DNA of 64,000 nt, taken from positions 67,591 to 131,590 of the forward strand of contig JADJVK010000009.1 in NCBI GenBank assembly GCA_016710625.1, written 5' to 3'. Each line of letters opens with the position of its first letter. The stretch's first letter is position 1. The notes beneath the pieces are model-generated. The model saw only the letters and a program-made list of their open reading frames with translations, did not search any database and was not told where the DNA came from. This document shows positions 61,763-64,000 of this stretch, piece after piece. The stretch comes from Saprospiraceae bacterium (GTDB lineage Bacteria > Bacteroidota > Bacteroidia > Chitinophagales > Saprospiraceae). The translations under genes and the position numbers were made by a program.

Positions 61763-63316
61763 TTAATTAATTAAATACATTTTAACTGCCTTTGCCACAT
61801 TTTGTCCGTCCAAAGCAGCAGAAATAATTCCACCTGCATAACCAGCTCCTTCCCCACAAGGAAAAAGTCCTGCCATGTCTGGATGCATCAAATGCTCTTT
61901 ATCTCTAGGGATTCTGATGGGTGCTGAAGTTCTACTTTCTGTTCCAACTACATTTGCTTCTTCCGTAAAATATCCCTTCATCATTTTCCCAAACTGAACA
62001 ACTCCCAATTTTAATCTTTCGTACACAAAAGTAGGTAAAATTTGATGTAAAGGAGCAGAAAATAGCCCAGGAATATAACTGGAATCACTTAAATTATTAG
62101 ATATCTTTCGATTGACAAAGTCTGTTAATCGCTGTGCAGGTGCTTTTTGGCTGCCATCTCCAGCATTAAAGCAGTCTTGTTCTACTTTTTTTTGAAAATC
62201 AAGACAAGAAAATGGATTCAAATTGTCTTTAAAATCCTCCAATTCGATAGCAGTTACAGTTCCAGAATTGGCATATTTGGAGTCCCTTCTGGACATAGAC
62301 ATTCCATTGACTACTATTTCTCCTGGAGCAGTAGCAGCTGGAACGATTAATCCACCAGGGCACATACAAAAGGAAAAAACGCCCCTATCTTGCACCTGAG
62401 TAACTAAACTATAACTGGAAGCAGGAAGGTTGGGGTCTCTTGGAGATTGATGATATTGAACAGCATCCACCAAATCTTGTGGGTGTTCGATTCTAACTCC
62501 CAAAGCAAATGGTTTTGGCTCTATTTTGATATTATTTTTATCCAACAAATAATAAATATCTCTTGCAGAATGTCCCGTTGCAACAATCACAGCATCCGCA
62601 AAATGTTCCTCTTTTTCGTTGACAATTACCCCTGAAATTTTAGATTTTTCAAGAATCAAACCTGTAACTAAGGCATCAAAATGGATTTCACCACCAAATT
62701 CTATAATAGTTTCTCTAATATTGGCAACGACTTGAGGTAGTTTATTAGAACCAATATGTGGATGAGCATCAATTAATATATCTGTGGGAGCACCATGTTC
62801 TACTAGCAATTGCAACACTTTTTCGATCTTTCCTCTTTTATGAGAACGGGTATAGAGCTTTCCATCAGAATATGTGCCTGCTCCTCCTTCTCCAAAGCAA
62901 TAATTAGAATTTGGATTTACGACGCCAAATTGTTGAATGGCTTTTAAATCTCTTCTTCTGGATTGGACATCTTTTCCTCTTTCAAAAATTATGGGTTTTA
63001 TGCCTAATTCCAATAACTCTAGAGCAGCAAAATATCCAGCAGGACCAGCACCAATGATGATTACTTTTTGCTGATTTGTAACTGGAGCTAGTTTTTTCTT
63101 GTATTCTTGATTGGGTTCTGGTAATTCACCAACATATAATTCTACTTTCAACCGATACACCACAACCCTACTCCTTGCATCGATGGATCTTTTCAGTATT
63201 TTGAAATGAGAAATGGAATTAATATCCAAAAAAAGCTGATTACAAGCTTCTTTTAAAATAAAGTTTTCATTTTCAATATCTTTTGGTAGAATAGCTATTT
63301 CTACAATATATTGCAT
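61763..63316 (-). CDS. FAD-dependent oxidoreductase (COG2509 type)
   Basis: About 517 residues. I prefer the ATG at 63316 over the TTG 24 bases earlier because ATG gives MQYIVEIAILP, a plausible cytoplasmic N-terminus. An N-terminal domain of about 80 residues precedes the FAD dinucleotide motif IIGAGPAGYFAALELLELG; then come the family block NYCFGEGGAGTYSDGKLYTRS, the DAHPHIGSNKLP segment and the C-terminal GEGAGYAGGI. This is the uncharacterised dehydrogenase family COG2509. The electron acceptor and substrate are unknown. It is the first gene of the DoxX unit. Confidence 0.9.
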   Translation of the reverse strand: MQYIVEIAILPKDIENENFILKEACNQLFLDINSISHFKILKRSIDARSRVVVYRLKVELYVGELPEPNQEYKKKLAPVTNQQKVIIIGAGPAGYFAALELLELGIKPIIFERGKDVQSRRRDLKAIQQFGVVNPNSNYCFGEGGAGTYSDGKLYTRSHKRGKIEKVLQLLVEHGAPTDILIDAHPHIGSNKLPQVVANIRETIIEFGGEIHFDALVTGLILEKSKISGVIVNEKEEHFADAVIVATGHSARDIYYLLDKNNIKIEPKPFALGVRIEHPQDLVDAVQYHQSPRDPNLPASSYSLVTQVQDRGVFSFCMCPGGLIVPAATAPGEIVVNGMSMSRRDSKYANSGTVTAIELEDFKDNLNPFSCLDFQKKVEQDCFNAGDGSQKAPAQRLTDFVNRKISNNLSDSSYIPGLFSAPLHQILPTFVYERLKLGVVQFGKMMKGYFTEEANVVGTESRTSAPIRIPRDKEHLMHPDMAGLFPCGEGAGYAGGIISAALDGQNVAKAVKMYLIN

Positions 63317-63408
63317 AAAAAAAAGGAATGTTTGCAACAAAAATAGAGCAATCCTTACATTAAATATAATTTTTGGATATTTAAAAATATATTACCTAAA
63401 ATCAACTC

Positions 63409-63566
63409 TTAAATAATAATATTATATAGTTTATCCTTGATAGCATTATCATAGATTTCTAAGGTAAGCCCATTGCCTAAATTCAAAGTTGTACTAATGG
63501 AACGTAAAGCTGCACTTCTTCCAATTGCTTCATCATAATGGGAATTGATTTTTTCAATCGGGCCAT
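63409..63566 (-). CDS. Small gene or gene remnant, one frameshift
   Basis: Reading the minus strand from ATG at 63566, one frame gives MARLKKSI then stops early. Adding one base in the T6/A6 run (plus 63549-63554) continues MARLKKINSHYDEAIGRS, then SAALRSISTTLNLGNG, and stops at TAA (63409-63411): 52 residues, exact codon length. The N-terminal pattern resembles longer helical Bacteroidota proteins that I vaguely recall, with a C-terminal helix that would be missing here, so this may be a truncated remnant. I do not assign a function. Confidence 0.4.
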
Positions 63567-64000
63567 AATAATTATTTTAAAAAGTTATTTGATAACTCAA
63601 TAACACCATTTTTATTTACTTATTATTTCAATTATTTATCTTATTGACAAAATGAACCTAAAATTGAGTGGGAGGTACTATCAATTAAGTGTATAGTAAC
63701 TATAACTTAATGAGAGGTTCTGTCAACTAAGTTGATAATACCTATAACTTAATAAGAGGTTCTATCAAATAAGTTTATAATACAACTAACTTAATTAGAG
63801 GTATTATTTACAAAGATTATAGTATTATGCACTCAATTAGCCGTATTATGGATTGAGTTAATAAAACCTAAAACTAAATAATTGGTTGATAGAATTAAGT
63901 TGTAGGATGTACCGTCCTAAAATTATTGGACAGTTTATTTAAATTTTAATCTTAAAAGCGGCTTAACATAAATTAATATATATCGATTTTAAAAATAATT
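63567..64000. other. Gene-free end of the window
   Basis: 434 bases with no open frame of note on either strand. The stretch holds the 21-bp tandem array (63662-63913) and, just after it, a small inverted repeat (GTCC ... GGAC near 63914-63931). It is otherwise AT-rich and unannotated. Confidence 0.6.
63662..63913. repeat. Degenerate 21-bp tandem array, about 12 units
   Basis: Cutting the sequence every 21 bases lines up units such as AACTTAATGAGAGGTTCTGT(C), AACTAAGTTGATAATACCTA(T) and AACTTAATAAGAGGTTCTAT(C). Neighbouring units alternate between two forms, giving a 42-bp superunit with an AACTTA/TAAGTT dyad. Outer units are more diverged. All reading frames through it contain stops, so it is not coding. 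The function is unknown; it could be a protein-binding array or a decayed mobile or satellite element. Confidence 0.7.

Noticed and set aside
63662..63913. Coding heptad repeat (21 bp equals 7 residues)
   Set aside because: Every frame on both strands contains stops within two or three units.

Overview
The window looks like chromosomal DNA from a low-GC member of the Bacteroidota. The evidence is T9SS type A and type B (CHU_C / gliding-motility-type) C-terminal sorting domains, a PorP/SprF-family protein, an outer-membrane beta-barrel of the TonB-receptor type, WbqC and DUF72 family genes, and promoters of the Bacteroidota form TTTG-N~20-TAnnTTTG. The dockerin module with a Cys-x-x-Asp-Cys-Val-Trp-Pro-Gly-Asp start, the PKD/CHU_C giants and the M43 proteases suggest a Saprospirales/Chitinophagales relative. 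That placement is an inference. No rRNA, CRISPR array, intact transposase, prophage or plasmid gene was seen.

Layout. 1-7.4 kb: end of an outer-membrane barrel gene, an IscA-like protein, then priA, ppk1 and a DUF72 gene on the minus strand. 7.5-12.5 kb: an SRPBCC protein, a tRNA-Ser/tRNA-Pro unit with clear promoter and terminator, dnaA, a bacterial dynamin and a WbqC protein. 12.6-16.6 kb: a vanadium-haloperoxidase/PAP2-type lipoprotein, phosphoglucosamine mutase and cysteine desulfurase. 16.6-37.3 kb: a secreted/surface-protein region with two M43 metalloproteases, a MATE pump, an RluA synthase, an ~1843-residue PKD protein, an ~2837-residue protease-propeller-repeat adhesin and a PorP/SprF protein. 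37.4-46 kb: two GT4 glycosyltransferases, an esterase, a TolC protein, dihydroorotase, and a TrhA / crotonase / ferredoxin-NADP reductase operon. 46-53 kb: a thioredoxin-SPOR protein, an unknown helical protein, a dockerin/T9SS protein and typA. 53.3-63.3 kb: a cryptochrome-DASH / rhomboid / YdcF operon, then a minus-strand run of subtilase, ChaN-like protein, GH2 beta-mannosidase, DoxX and an FAD oxidoreductase. 63.4-64 kb: a small broken gene and a degenerate 21-bp tandem array.

The strongest overall signal is about two dozen reading-frame breaks, nearly all explained by one missing base in a short homopolymer. In every broken gene I checked, restoring the bases gives a whole-codon length and recovers family motifs across the joint. 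About ten of these lie in 4.3 kb of the giant adhesin. Uncorrected homopolymer errors are the simplest reading, but the clustering means pseudogenisation or phase variation in that one gene cannot be excluded. Broken genes are therefore annotated as single genes with the break positions stated.
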